DNA of 64,000 nucleotides from Microbacterium limosum (GCF_036324365.1 NZ_CP137080.1:2294001-2358000); one strand, 5' to 3'; positions 1 to 8,516 are shown, counted from the first letter of the stretch. Translations and numbers: made by a program. The notes: generated from the sequence alone by a model not told the origin.

Positions 1-2
1 GG

Positions 3-389
3 GCGCGCCGAGTGGATGCCGCGGCGACCGGCCTCATGGTGCCCCTCATGATGGCGACGCTTGCTGTCGTCGTCGCGTCGCAGGTTCCCGGCGTCGCGGG
101 CCGGTGGACTGTGCTCGCCGGGCTCCTCCCGCTGTACGTGGCCTTCGCGGCCGTCATGATCGCGCTCGGTCGGGGAGCGGGGTCGCTCGCGCGACTGGAC
201 GCACCGGGGCGCCGGGCCGTCGTCTTCAGCGGCGTGACGCGCAACTCCCTCGTCGTGCTCCCGCTCGCGCTCGCGCTGCCGAGCGCGTACGCGCTGACCC
301 CGCTCGTCGTGGTGACGCAGACCCTGGTCGAGCTGCTCGTCATGGTGGCGATGGTGGCATATGCCCGCAGGGCGATGCCGCGAGCGTAA
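3..389 (+). CDS. Arsenite/bile-acid:Na+ symporter-family transporter, C-terminal part
   Basis: The reading frame is open at the left edge of the window, so only the last ~128 residues are present. They form about four hydrophobic segments with a polar stretch (FSGVTRNSLVVLPLALALP) followed by a TQTLVELLVMV helix. This resembles the C-terminal half of ACR3 / arsenic-resistance or bile acid:sodium symporter (BASS) proteins, which move anions or arsenite across the inner membrane. No ars regulator or reductase is visible, but the upstream side is cut off. The family is reasonably supported; the substrate is not. Confidence 0.6.
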   Translation, partial: ARRVDAAATGLMVPLMMATLAVVVASQVPGVAGRWTVLAGLLPLYVAFAAVMIALGRGAGSLARLDAPGRRAVVFSGVTRNSLVVLPLALALPSAYALTPLVVVTQTLVELLVMVAMVAYARRAMPRA

Positions 390-438
390 AATGGGAATCT
401 TGAACGCCAGGAGTCTTGCGGCTCGTCACGGAGGATCA

Positions 439-1461
439 GTGGCCGGAAATGCGACCACTCGCTTCGACAACGTCTCCCTGTTGTCGGTCGCGAGCGTGCT
501 CCCCAGCCGGGTGACGACCTCGGCCGAGATCGAGGACCGGCTCTCGGGGGCGCTCGCACGGCTGAGACTGCGGCCCGGCCTCCTCCAGCGCGTGGCCGGC
601 GTCCTCGAGCGGCGCAACTGGGCCGAGGGGGAATCGACCGACGAGGCGACGATCGAGGCGGGCGCACAGGCGCTCGCCGACGCGAAGGTCGACCCCGCCG
701 ATGTGGGCCTGCTGATCAACACGTCCGTCACGCGCAAGCACCTCGAGCCCTCCGTCGCCGTGCGCCTGCACCACGGGCTGGGCCTGCCGACCTCGGCGAT
801 CAACTTCGACGTCGCCAACGCCTGCCTCGGCTTCGTCAACGGCATGAGCCTCGCGGCCAGCATGATCGAGTCAGGGCAGATCCGGTACGCGATCGTCGTC
901 AACGGCGAGGACGCCGACGAGATCCAGGTCAACACCATCAACCGGCTCGTCACCGCGGACGTGGACCGCGACGGGTTCATGAGCGAGTTCGCCTCGCTCA
1001 CCCTGGGGTCCGGGTCGGCGGCCGCCGTGCTGGGCCGCGCCGACGAGCACCCCGAGGGCCACCGCATCCTCGGCGGCGTCACGCGCGCGGCCACCCAGTT
1101 CCACGAGCTCTGCGTCGGCAGCGTCGACGGCATGTTCACCGACGCGAAGGCGCTGCTCAAGGGCGGGCTCGACCTCGTCGTGTCGGCGTGGAAGGAAGCC
1201 GCCCCCGAGTGGAAGTGGTCGTCGATGGACCGCTACATCACGCACCAGGTGTCGTCGGTGCACACCAATGCCATCGTCAAGGCCGCGAAGCTCGACCGTT
1301 CGCGCGTGCCCACGACCTTCCCTCGCCTGGGGAACGTCGGCCCCGCGTCGATCCCGATCACCCTGGTCGAGGAGCAGAAGACGCTCACGCGCGGCGACCG
1401 GGTGCTGCTCATGGGCGTGGGCTCGGGCCTGAACACCGCGATGATGGAGCTCGCCTGGTGA
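439..1461 (+). CDS. oleA: OleA, thiolase-superfamily head-to-head acyl-CoA condensing enzyme
   Basis: OleA joins two fatty acyl-CoAs to a beta-keto acid, the first step of long-chain olefin synthesis. The 340-residue protein has the KAS III fold signature with catalytic Cys at about residue 129 (VANACLGF), His near 269 (THQVSS) and Asn near 299 (GNVGPAS). I chose the GTG at 439 because a GGAGG lies four bases upstream and the resulting N-terminus (VAGNATTRFDN) resembles actinobacterial OleA; an in-frame ATG at 391 would add 16 residues. By sequence alone FabH is an alternative, but the following oleBC and oleD genes decide the call. The stop overlaps the GTG of oleBC by four bases, indicating translational coupling. 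Confidence 0.9.
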   Translation: MAGNATTRFDNVSLLSVASVLPSRVTTSAEIEDRLSGALARLRLRPGLLQRVAGVLERRNWAEGESTDEATIEAGAQALADAKVDPADVGLLINTSVTRKHLEPSVAVRLHHGLGLPTSAINFDVANACLGFVNGMSLAASMIESGQIRYAIVVNGEDADEIQVNTINRLVTADVDRDGFMSEFASLTLGSGSAAAVLGRADEHPEGHRILGGVTRAATQFHELCVGSVDGMFTDAKALLKGGLDLVVSAWKEAAPEWKWSSMDRYITHQVSSVHTNAIVKAAKLDRSRVPTTFPRLGNVGPASIPITLVEEQKTLTRGDRVLLMGVGSGLNTAMMELAW

Positions 1462-4121
1462 CCCAGGCCGCGATGTCGCCCCCGCCCGGCCTGCCCGGGC
1501 TGGAGCAGCGCTTCAGCCGCCTGCTCGTCGTGCCCGGCCGGGGGGCGGATGCCGGAGCCGATCGCGGCTGGCACGTGCTCGACTCCGGGCCCGCGCTCGA
1601 GGACGCCGGCGTTCCGATCCTCGGGACGATCCTCGCGGTGCACGGCAATCCCACGTGGTCGTACCTCTGGCGCACCGTCGTGGCGCGATCCGTCGACCGG
1701 ACCACCGTCACCGGGGCATGGCGAGTGATCGCCGTCGACCAGCTCGAGATGGGGTTCTCGCAGCGCACCGGCATCCACCGCACGCTCGCGCAGCGCGTCG
1801 CCGATCTCGGTGCGCTCACCGACTCGCTGCGTCTCGAGGGTCCCGTCGTGACGCTCGGGCACGACTGGGGCGGCGTCATCTCGCTCGGCTGGGCGATCGA
1901 TCACCCCGACCTGCTCGCCGGGGTCATGCTGCTGAACACCGCCGTGCACCACCCCGAGGGGGTGCCGATACCTGCTCCGCTGCGGCTCGCCGGAGCGCGG
2001 GGCATGCTCGCGGCATCCACCGTGCAGACCACCGCCTTCCTCGACACGACGCTCGCGCTGGCGTCACCGCGGCTGGGCGACGAGGTGAGGGCGGCGTACC
2101 GCGCGCCCTACCGCGGCGCCGCCCGCCGCGGGGGCATCGGAGGGTTCGTCGCCGACATCCCGGTGGACGCGCGCCACGAGAGCTTCGCCGAGCTGGAGCG
2201 GATCGCGGCGGGAACCGCCCGCCTGGGCGTGCCCGCCCTCATGCTGTGGGGCCCGCGCGACCCGATCTTCAGCGACCGCTATCTCGACGATCTGATCGAG
2301 CGGATGCCGCACGCCGACGTGCACCGCTTCGAGGGCGCCGGCCACCTCGTGGCGGAGGACCGCCCCGTCGCCGACGCCCTCTTCGCCTGGCTCGACGAGC
2401 GGCTGGTTCGGGTGCCGTCGCCGGCACCCACCACGACCGCCGCAGCGTCGCCCGACACGTTCGATCCGATCTGGCGCGGCCTGGAGGAGCGCGCGGACGA
2501 CGACGGTACGGCCGTCATCGACATGTCCGCGCGCGGCGCCGACGAGCCGCTCCGGGTGAGCTGGCGCCGGCTCAACGACCGCGTCCGCGCGATCGGTGCG
2601 GGACTGCACGCGATGGGAGTGAAGCGGGGCGACCGCGTCTCGCTGCTCGTGCCGCCCGGTCCGACCCTGTCGGCGATCGTCTACGCGTGCCTGCGCATCG
2701 GCGCCGTCGTCGTCGTGGCCGACGCCGGCCTCGGCGTGAAGGGGCTCACCCGTGCCGTGCGCGGGGCGTGGCCCGACGTCGTGATCGGCGAGGTACCGGG
2801 GCTGACGGCGGCTCGGGCCCTCGGATGGCCGGGGCTGCGTATCTCGGTCGCGCGTCTGCCGCGCGCCTCGGCGGCGGCGCTCGGCGTCGCGACGTGCCTC
2901 GCCGACGTGGCCGCGCTCGGCGCCCGGGCCGAACTCCCCGACGCCCCCGGGCCGTCCGATCCCGCCGCGATCCTGTTCACCTCGGGATCGACGGGCCCCG
3001 CGAAGGGCGTCGCCTACACGCACGGCCAACTCGCCGCGCTCCGCGACACCCTCGCGGCGCACTTCGGCGTCACGGGCGACACCGGCCTCGTGACGGGCTT
3101 CGCCCCGTTCGCCCTGCTCGGGCCCGCGCTCGGGACCCGCTCGGCGACGCCCGACATGGACGTCTCGGCCCCGCGCACACTGTCCGCGAGCGCGGTCGCC
3201 GCCGCCGTGCGCGCCTCGGACGCCCGCATGGTGTTCCTCTCCCCCGCCGCTGTGCTGAACGTCGTCGCGACGTCGGCGGCCCTGACACCCGCCGACCGCG
3301 AGGCGCTCGACCGCGTCAGCGCCTTCCTCTCCACGGGGGCTCCCGTCGGTGCCGGTCTGCTCGAGCGCATCGGCGCCCTCATGCCGAACGCGAGCGCGCA
3401 CACGCCGTACGGGATGACGGAGTGCCTGCTCGTCGCCGACGTCACGCTCGAGGACATCCGGGACGCCGCAGCGGCCCCCGACCGCGGTGTGCTCGTCGGT
3501 GGGCCGATCGGCGATAACCGCGTGCTGATCAGCGCACTCGACGCCGATGGCCGCGCGACCGGCGAACCGGGGGTCGAGCCGGGCGTCCTCGGCGAGGTGC
3601 TCGTGAGCGCACCGCACCTGAAGGACCACTACGACCGCCTGTGGCTCACCGACCGCGCCGCGGAGCGCGAAACGCCCGATGCCGCGGCCGGAGCGGGAGG
3701 CGACGGCCGCTGGCATCGCACGGGCGACATCGGGCATCTCGACGCCGCCGGGCGCCTCTGGATCGAGGGCCGGCTTCCGCACGTCCTCGTCACCGCGGAC
3801 GGGCCCCTCGCCCCCGTCGGCCCCGAGCAGGACATCGAACGGGCGGACGCCGTCCGCCGCGCTGCGGTCGTCGGCGTCGGACCGCAGGGGCTCCGTCAGG
3901 CGGTGGCCGTCGTCGAGACGACGCCCCCGGCATCCCGCCCCGGCCTCGCCGATCCGGCCGTGACCGCCGCCGTCCGGCAGGCCACGCAGACCCCGATCGT
4001 CGCGGTGCTCGCCGTGCCCGCGCTGCCCACCGACATCCGCCACAACTCCAAGATCGACCGCACGCGCCTGTCCGCGTGGGCCGAGCGTGTGCTCGCGGGC
4101 GAGACCACGGGGGCGCCGTGA
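1458..4121 (+). CDS. oleBC: OleBC fusion: alpha/beta-hydrolase plus AMP-dependent ligase-like beta-lactone synthetase
   Basis: The protein is about 887 residues. The N-terminal third is an alpha/beta hydrolase of the haloalkane-dehalogenase type with nucleophile Asp near residue 136 in GHDWGG and a late GAGHLVAEDRP histidine: OleB, the beta-lactone decarboxylase. A Pro/Ala/Thr linker leads to an ANL adenylation domain with the P-loop TSGSTGPAKG near 508-517, YGMTE, TGDIGHLD and a C-terminal SKIDR lysine: OleC, which forms the beta-lactone from the beta-hydroxy acid. Fused OleBC is known from actinobacteria such as Micrococcus luteus; other phyla mostly keep the genes apart. GTG start at 1458 overlaps the oleA stop, and the end overlaps the oleD start. 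Confidence 0.9.
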   Translation: MTQAAMSPPPGLPGLEQRFSRLLVVPGRGADAGADRGWHVLDSGPALEDAGVPILGTILAVHGNPTWSYLWRTVVARSVDRTTVTGAWRVIAVDQLEMGFSQRTGIHRTLAQRVADLGALTDSLRLEGPVVTLGHDWGGVISLGWAIDHPDLLAGVMLLNTAVHHPEGVPIPAPLRLAGARGMLAASTVQTTAFLDTTLALASPRLGDEVRAAYRAPYRGAARRGGIGGFVADIPVDARHESFAELERIAAGTARLGVPALMLWGPRDPIFSDRYLDDLIERMPHADVHRFEGAGHLVAEDRPVADALFAWLDERLVRVPSPAPTTTAAASPDTFDPIWRGLEERADDDGTAVIDMSARGADEPLRVSWRRLNDRVRAIGAGLHAMGVKRGDRVSLLVPPGPTLSAIVYACLRIGAVVVVADAGLGVKGLTRAVRGAWPDVVIGEVPGLTAARALGWPGLRISVARLPRASAAALGVATCLADVAALGARAELPDAPGPSDPAAILFTSGSTGPAKGVAYTHGQLAALRDTLAAHFGVTGDTGLVTGFAPFALLGPALGTRSATPDMDVSAPRTLSASAVAAAVRASDARMVFLSPAAVLNVVATSAALTPADREALDRVSAFLSTGAPVGAGLLERIGALMPNASAHTPYGMTECLLVADVTLEDIRDAAAAPDRGVLVGGPIGDNRVLISALDADGRATGEPGVEPGVLGEVLVSAPHLKDHYDRLWLTDRAAERETPDAAAGAGGDGRWHRTGDIGHLDAAGRLWIEGRLPHVLVTADGPLAPVGPEQDIERADAVRRAAVVGVGPQGLRQAVAVVETTPPASRPGLADPAVTAAVRQATQTPIVAVLAVPALPTDIRHNSKIDRTRLSAWAERVLAGETTGAP

Positions 4122-5095
4122 TCGTGCTCGCGACCGGCGCGTCGGGGTTCCTGGGCCGCGCCGTCGCCGCCGAACTGGTCGCGCGGGGGCACGAGGTGCG
4201 GACCCTGCAGCGTCGCCCCTCCGGCGTCGCCGGCGCCACCGACATGCTCGGCTCCATCACCGACCCCGACACCGTCGCGCGGGCGCTGGAGGGTGTCGAG
4301 GGCGTCGTGCACCTGGCGGCGAAGGTCTCGCTCGCGGGAGACCCGCGCGAGTTCCGGGCCGTCAACATCGACGCGACCGCCCGGCTGCTGGAGGCCGCGC
4401 GCACCGCCGGGGTGGGCCACGTCGTCCACGTCTCGTCGCCCTCGGTCGCGCACGCGGGCGCGGCGCTCGCGGGCAGCGGCGCCGACCCCGCCTCGCCCGA
4501 GCGTGCGCACGGCGAGTACGCCCGCACGAAGGCGGAGGCGGAGCTACGCGCGCTCGCGGCCGACTCCGCGGCGATGAGCGTCACCGCGATCCGCCCGCAC
4601 CTGGTGTGGGGACCGGGCGACACGCAGCTCGTGGAGCGGATCCTCGAGCGTGCGCGCCGCGGACGGCTCCCGCTGCTCGGCGGCGGCACGGCGCTCATCG
4701 ATTCGACCTACATCGACAACGCGGCCTCCGGCATCGTCGCAGCCCTCGGCCGCCCCGACGCGACCCGCGGCCGGGCCTTCGTGCTCACCAACGGCGAACC
4801 CCGGCCCGTCGGCGATCTGCTCGCGGGCATCTGCCTCGCCGGCGGCGTACGGCCGCCGCGGTGGAGCATCCCCGCCGCACTCGGCCGGGGCGCGGGCTCC
4901 CTCATCGAACGGATCTGGGCGATCCGCCCGGGACACGACGAGCCCCCCATGACGCGCTTCCTCGCCGAGCAGCTGTCCACCGCGCACTGGTTCGACCAGC
5001 GCGACACGCGCCGCGCGCTCGACTGGGCGCCGACCGTCTCGATCGACGAGGGTCTGCGGCGGCTCGCCGCCCACTACGGGGGCACGGCGGGCTAG
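4118..5095 (+). CDS. oleD: OleD, NAD(P)H-dependent 2-alkyl-3-oxoalkanoate reductase (SDR)
   Basis: An extended short-chain dehydrogenase of 325 residues with a Rossmann motif TGASGFLG at the N-terminus and the catalytic Tyr134-x3-Lys138 (EYARTK). In the olefin pathway OleD reduces the OleA product to a beta-hydroxy acid. The GTG at 4118 overlaps the oleBC stop by four bases (GTGA), completing the order oleA-oleBC-oleD. The stop codon is directly followed by the convergent end of the vapC-like gene, with no terminator between them. Confidence 0.88.
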   Translation: MIVLATGASGFLGRAVAAELVARGHEVRTLQRRPSGVAGATDMLGSITDPDTVARALEGVEGVVHLAAKVSLAGDPREFRAVNIDATARLLEAARTAGVGHVVHVSSPSVAHAGAALAGSGADPASPERAHGEYARTKAEAELRALAADSAAMSVTAIRPHLVWGPGDTQLVERILERARRGRLPLLGGGTALIDSTYIDNAASGIVAALGRPDATRGRAFVLTNGEPRPVGDLLAGICLAGGVRPPRWSIPAALGRGAGSLIERIWAIRPGHDEPPMTRFLAEQLSTAHWFDQRDTRRALDWAPTVSIDEGLRRLAAHYGGTAG

Positions 5096-5482
5096 TTAGA
5101 GGAGCCGAGCGGGTGATCCGTACGCGGCGACGGCGCGGTCACGGGTTAGCAACACGATTCCTTCGAGGCGGGCCTGGGCCACCAGCATCCTGTCGAAGGG
5201 GTCCCGGTGCAGCGACGGCAGGTCGAGCACAGCCGCGGCATGCGCTCCTGTGACGCTCAATTCCAGGTAGCCGTTGTCCATCAGTCCACGCCGGAGCACT
5301 CGGGGATCGACATCGAAGTCGGGGCGTCCGAGCGATGCCTTGATGCTCACTTCCCAGATGGACGCGGCACTGAAGATGGGCTCGTTCTCCGGAGCGTCGA
5401 TCTCCTCGAGTGCCGCAGGCGGAAGAGCGTCGGGCTGGTACGCCGCCCAGAGAAGCAGATGCGTGTCGAGGAGGATCTTCAT
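5096..5482 (-). CDS. PIN-domain toxin, VapC family
   Basis: A 128-residue PIN-domain protein, expected to be a Mg2+-dependent ribonuclease. Acidic residues typical of the family are present: Asp in LLDTHLLLW near the start, Glu in SIWEVSIKA, Asp in RDPFDRML and Asp in LLTRDRAV. I chose the ATG at 5482 because it overlaps the antitoxin stop by four bases. It is the second gene of a two-gene toxin-antitoxin operon, and its antitoxin would neutralise it. All catalytic positions look intact, so it may be active. The cleavage target cannot be predicted. Confidence 0.88.
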   Translation of the reverse strand: MKILLDTHLLLWAAYQPDALPPAALEEIDAPENEPIFSAASIWEVSIKASLGRPDFDVDPRVLRRGLMDNGYLELSVTGAHAAAVLDLPSLHRDPFDRMLVAQARLEGIVLLTRDRAVAAYGSPARLL

Positions 5483-5715
5483 CCGTCCGCTCCGAAGAGC
5501 CCGACGATCTCCTCGGTCCCCCACTCGTCGAAGTCGTCTGGAATCCGCGCGATGCCCGCCAGGAATCCGATTCGCTGGGGCGCGATGGGAGCGCCGATCC
5601 GCGTCACCTGGGCGACAGGCGTGCCTGCCTTCGAGATCACCACGGTCTCTCCACCCGCCGCCCGCGCGACGACACGCGAGAAATGCGTCTTCGCTTCGTG
5701 GATGTTGATGCTCAT
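5479..5715 (-). CDS. Phd/YefM-type antitoxin
   Basis: A 78-residue protein beginning MSINIHEAKTHFSRV, the classic N-terminal DNA-binding and dimerisation segment of Phd/YefM antitoxins, followed by VVISKAGTPVAQV. The C-terminal third is Asp/Glu-rich and would wrap the PIN toxin. A GGAGG lies about 8 bases before the ATG. It is the first gene of the pair and probably represses its own promoter through the repeats at 5731-5750. Confidence 0.88.
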   Translation of the reverse strand: MSINIHEAKTHFSRVVARAAGGETVVISKAGTPVAQVTRIGAPIAPQRIGFLAGIARIPDDFDEWGTEEIVGLFGADG

Positions 5716-5730
5716 ACGGCGCCTCCGACT

Positions 5731-5750
5731 TAGTCCTATCGACTAGACTA
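5731..5750 (-). promoter_or_regulatory. Probable antitoxin operator/promoter
   Basis: On the plus strand TAGTC (5731-5735) and GACTA (5741-5745) form an inverted repeat, and a second GACTA follows directly (5746-5750). The segment is AT-rich against its GC-rich surroundings and lies 16-35 bases before the antitoxin ATG. A TATTAG-like -10 is possible on the minus strand. Autoregulation at such repeats is usual for Phd-type antitoxins. Confidence 0.5.
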
Positions 5751-5767
5751 ATACCGGGATGTCAGGC

Positions 5768-5789
5768 GCCCTCCCACATGCGGGAGGGC
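5768..5789. terminator. Hairpin, possible terminator
   Basis: GCCCTCCC and GGGAGGGC form a perfect 8-bp stem around a six-base loop. It lies between the toxin-antitoxin promoter and the next gene. There is no clear T-tract, so termination is only a suggestion. Confidence 0.35.
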
Positions 5790-5803
5790 CCGCGTGTGCT
5801 GGG

Positions 5804-6142
5804 ATGGATGCCATGACCTCCTCCGGAACCGCCCTGTCCGTCACGATCGACGGCACGCCCGACCTGCCCGGCGAGGTCCTCAAGTCCCTCTACCGGATCA
5901 CGCGACGCTCGACGACAGAGCTGCGCCGATCGATCGTGGCGGGCGATCCGGTGTACACCGCCGAACTCTTCGGAAGCGACCACGTCGAGGTCGCGCCGCG
6001 GCTGGAGAAGGCCGTCGACTACCTGCAGGGGCTCGGCATCCCCGTCGTCCTGCACGAGACGACCGACGGGCAGCGCGACGAGATCGCCCTCGAGACGATG
6101 CGCGAGATCCTGGCGGCCGGCCCCTGCCGTTCGGAGAGGTGA
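5804..6142 (+). pseudogene. Unrecognised small protein, apparently truncated at a rearrangement junction
   Basis: The frame starts at ATG 5804 or 5813 and encodes about 100 plausible residues (VLKSLYRITRRSTTELRRS... ending EIALETMREIL). I do not recognise the family. At about 6118 the sequence passes, with a frame change, into the interior of a quinone-oxidoreductase gene, so the original C-terminus seems lost and the frame ends soon after. It may be a short intact gene whose end happens to abut a remnant, but the missing N-terminus of the next gene at the same point favours a deletion junction. Confidence 0.4.
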
Positions 6143-6994
6143 CGCCGAACCAGGACGGCGCCGGCGTCGTCGACGCCGTGGGCGAGGGCGTCGACGGGCT
6201 GTCTGCGGGCGACCGCGTCTGGCTCTTCCTCGCCGCCCACCAGCGCCCCACCGGCACCGCACAGGAATACACGGTCGTGCCCGCCGACCGCGTCGTGCGC
6301 CTGCCCGAGGGCATCGGCTTCGACGTCGCCGCGAGCCTCGGCGTCCCCGTGATGACAGCGCACCGCGCGTTCACGGTGCACGAGTTCGGACCCGAACGCC
6401 TCGCTCCGGGCGCCCTCAGCGGCCGCGTCGTGCTGGTGCAGGGCGGTGCGGGCGCTGTCGGACACGCGGCGATCCAGCTCGCGACCTGGGCGGGCGCCAC
6501 CGTCATCGCCACGGTCAGCAGCGAGAAGAAGGCGCAGCTCGCTCGCGCCGCGGGCGCGCACCATGTGCTCCGCTACCCCGACGATCGCCTCGCCGAGGCG
6601 ATCGCAAGCCTCGCGCCGAACGGCGGTCGACCACGTCGTGGAGGTGGCGCCCACCCAGAACGCGGCGCTGGATGTCGCGGTGCTCGCCAACCACGGCAGC
6701 ATCGCGTACTACGCCGACAACAACGGCGACCGGTTCACAGCGCCCATCGTGGAGAGCTTCGCCAAGAACGCCCGCTGGCAGGGTCTCCTGCTCTACACGG
6801 TGGGCCGCGCAGCGCTCACCGCCGCGGCGGAGGACATCACGGCGGCGCTGGTCGACGGCGCCCTGCCCGTGGGCGAGGCCGCGGGTCTGCCGCTCACGTG
6901 GTTGCCGCTCGAGGAGACTGCGGCCGCGCACGACGCCGTCGAGCAGGGCGCGACCGGGAAGGTCCTCATCCGCGTCTCCGACGACGCCAGCTGA
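6118..6994 (+). pseudogene. NADPH:quinone oxidoreductase (zinc-independent MDR) remnant, 5'-truncated and frameshifted
   Basis: Codons from 6118 read PFGEVTPNQDGAGVVDAVG and continue through a nucleotide-binding segment (VLVQGGAGAVGHAAIQLATWAGATVIAT) typical of medium-chain quinone reductases. The first ~50 residues, which normally hold the N-terminal catalytic fold, are absent. Near 6621-6627 the frame shifts: APNGG continues as VDHVVEVAPTQNAALDVAVL in the next frame and runs to the stop at 6994. Two independent defects make a functional product unlikely. The frameshift alone could be a sequencing error, but the missing 5' end could not. Confidence 0.75.
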
Positions 6995-7080
6995 CCCGCC
7001 AGCGCCGGCGGCGCGCCGAGCTCATCGTGCCGCGGCCTCGGAGATTCGGTCGCCCCGCTCCAAGGTCAGGGAGAGACTTG

Positions 7081-7422
7081 CGCGGCCAGGGCGTGCCCCT
7101 GGGCTCGCGCATCTCGCAGGAGGTCGTGACGGCCAACTGGAACACCGCGACCGGCAGCGCCCCCGTCGCAGCGTACGCAGCGGTGCCGACACGGATCGAG
7201 GACTTCACGGCGGATGTCGCGGCCGTCGCCGCCAGCGGCAAGCCCGTGCTCATCGCGCACGGCACCGCCGACAACATCCTGCCCATCGACGCGACGGGCC
7301 GCCCGTTCTGCGCCGCCGTGCCCCAGGCGGAGTACCACGAGATCGAGGGCGCCCCGCACGGCATGCTGTGGACGCACGCGAAAGAGGTCAACGCCGTCCT
7401 GCTTCCGTTCGCGAAGGACTGA
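7081..7422 (+). pseudogene. C-terminal fragment of an alpha/beta hydrolase (non-haem chloroperoxidase type)
   Basis: About 110 codons (ISQEVVTANWNTATG, then PVLIAHGTADNILPIDATG and IEGAPHGMLWTHA) match the last part of non-haem haloperoxidase-like hydrolases, including the acid (GTADNILP) and the final His (EGAPHGML). The nucleophile elbow and the N-terminal half are absent, and no start codon with a ribosome site precedes it. It is the third broken gene in a row, which marks 5.8-7.4 kb as a deletion-prone stretch. Confidence 0.7.
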
Positions 7423-7447
7423 GCGCGCTCGCCGATCATCACGAAAA

Positions 7448-7490
7448 GATAACGGCAAAGCCTTGCCCGCCGTTATCTAGTCGTTATAGA
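7448..7490 (+). promoter_or_regulatory. Operator and promoter of small-RNA unit, copy 1
   Basis: GATAACGGC (7448-7456) and GCCGTTATC (7469-7477) form a perfect 9-bp inverted repeat, and a third CGTTAT follows at 7482-7487. TTGCCC (7463-7468) and TATAGA (7485-7490) are spaced 16 bases apart as -35 and -10. The repeat therefore spans the promoter, as expected for a repressor or activator site. The regulator is unknown. Confidence 0.55.
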
Positions 7491-7496
7491 GTGCAC

Positions 7497-7600
7497 GCAC
7501 GGTAGTTGTTTTGCTGTGGCAGCTACCGGCATGTGATTGCAGGACACTCTTGGTGCAAAGGGACAAGGGCCGGTCGGAAGCCTCTCCGACCGGCCCTTAC
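7497..7600 (+). ncRNA. Putative ~105-nt small RNA, copy 1
   Basis: Transcription from the predicted promoter would start near 7497. Three hairpins follow: 7501-7508 with 7520-7527 (GGTAGTTG and CAGCTACC, one G-U pair), TTGCA 7537-7541 with TGCAA 7554-7558, and the terminator stem 7565-7578 with 7585-7598. No start codon with a ribosome site or conserved reading frame is visible. The sequence is not a family I can name. Confidence 0.55.
7565..7598 (+). terminator. Intrinsic-type terminator of small RNA, copy 1
   Basis: Fourteen perfect base pairs (AAGGGCCGGTCGGA with its complement) enclose a six-base loop; a short TT-containing tail follows. The same stem is kept in copy 2 with one loop change. 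Confidence 0.7.
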
Positions 7601-7671
7601 TTGTGTCTCGCGGTGTGTCCCCGATGGCGGCGCGTCACCGACGCGCCGCGTCGGTGCACTCCCGCGACGCC

Positions 7672-8243
7672 TCAGCCGCCGGCGACCCCCACCGGCCGGT
7701 ACCGCTGCACGACCATCCCAGACCGGAACTCCCGACGCTCGACGAGCCCGAGCGTGATCTGTTCTCGCAGACCGGCGAGCAGCGTCGGCCCGCGTCCGGC
7801 GAGGACCGGATGCACGACGAAGGTGTACTCGTCGATGAGTCCCACTCCGCCAGCGCATGCGGGAGCCGCACTCCGCCCACCGACAAGCCCGTCCCCGGCT
7901 CCTCCTTGAGTCGCCGCACGGCGCGCTCGAGATCTCCGTGCACCAGCTCGGCATTCCAATCCACCTCCGTCAGCGTGCTCGACACGACGTACTTCTTCTT
8001 CCGATCGATCGCCTCGGCGAACGCGACCTCCGGCTCGTTCATCCAGTCGGGCCACACCCCGTCGGCCGGGCGTCGCCAGGCCGACTCCATCAGCTCGTAC
8101 GTCGCCCGGCCGAAGATCTCTGCATCCACTGCATCCATCTCAGCGGTCCAGAAACGCATGGACTCTTTGTCGGGAGGAAGACCCGCCTCGTGGTGGCAGC
8201 ACCCATCGAGCGTGACGTTGATCGCGTATCGCAGTGGTCTCAT
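7672..8243 (-). pseudogene. Dihydrofolate reductase/RibD-family protein with a single-base frameshift
   Basis: From ATG 8243 the frame reads MRPLRYAINVTLDGCCHHE, with GRATYELMES and a later GLSVGGVRLPHALAEW, the pattern of small DHFR-like (YwjB/RibD C-terminal) reductases that bind NADPH. At the CCC run 7841-7843 one G is missing on the coding strand: the family sequence continues in the neighbouring frame as GLIDEYTFVVHPVLAGRGPTL to the stop at 7672. All other parts look intact, so this is either a recent mutation or a base-call error. It is the only gene between the two copies of the small-RNA repeat. Confidence 0.75.
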
Positions 8244-8364
8244 CACGTCGCTCTCCCCCGATGCGCACCGCCCGTTTCACCGGAACGTAGCAGAGCCCGC
8301 CCACGCTGTCATCAGCGTGCGCCGGCTGCGCGGAGCAGCGGCGCGGACCGAAATATCACGAAGA

Positions 8365-8407
8365 GATAACGGGAAATCCTTGCCCGCCGTTATCTGGTCG
8401 TTATAGA
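8365..8407 (+). promoter_or_regulatory. Operator and promoter of small-RNA unit, copy 2
   Basis: Inverted repeat 8365-8372 / 8387-8394, -35 TTGCCC at 8380-8385 and -10 TATAGA at 8402-8407, with the same spacing as copy 1. Confidence 0.55.
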
Positions 8408-8413
8408 GTGCAG

Positions 8414-8516
8414 GCACGGTAGTTGTTTTGCTGTGGCAGCTACCGACATGTGATTGCAGGACACTCTTGGTGCAAGGGACAAGGGCCGGTCGGACGCCTC
8501 TCCGACCGGCCCTTAC
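8414..8516 (+). ncRNA. Putative small RNA, copy 2
   Basis: The hairpin arms of copy 1 are all kept. The differences (for example GGC to GAC after the first hairpin and one A fewer before the terminator) fall outside the stems, which favours selection on RNA structure, although the divergence is too small to be decisive. Confidence 0.55.
8481..8514 (+). terminator. Intrinsic-type terminator of small RNA, copy 2
   Basis: The 14-bp stem is 8481-8494 with 8501-8514, followed by TACTCTT. It should insulate the HNH gene from the small-RNA promoter. Confidence 0.7.

Larger units (their letters stand above)
7438..7601 (+). repeat. Copy 1 of a ~163-bp direct repeat
   Basis: This segment and 8355-8517 differ at about eight positions (seven substitutions and one base of length), roughly 95% identity counted by eye. 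Each copy holds an inverted repeat, a promoter-like element, two internal hairpins and a 14-bp terminator stem. The copies lie in the same orientation on either side of a frameshifted reductase gene. Flanking sequence is unrelated, so the unit has sharp borders. No integrase or transposase is nearby. Confidence 0.85.

Noticed and set aside
2064..4043. A 659-codon open frame on the minus strand opposite oleBC
   Set aside because: Its product is Arg/Gly/His-rich low-complexity sequence with no motif; it is a by-product of GC-biased codons in the real gene.
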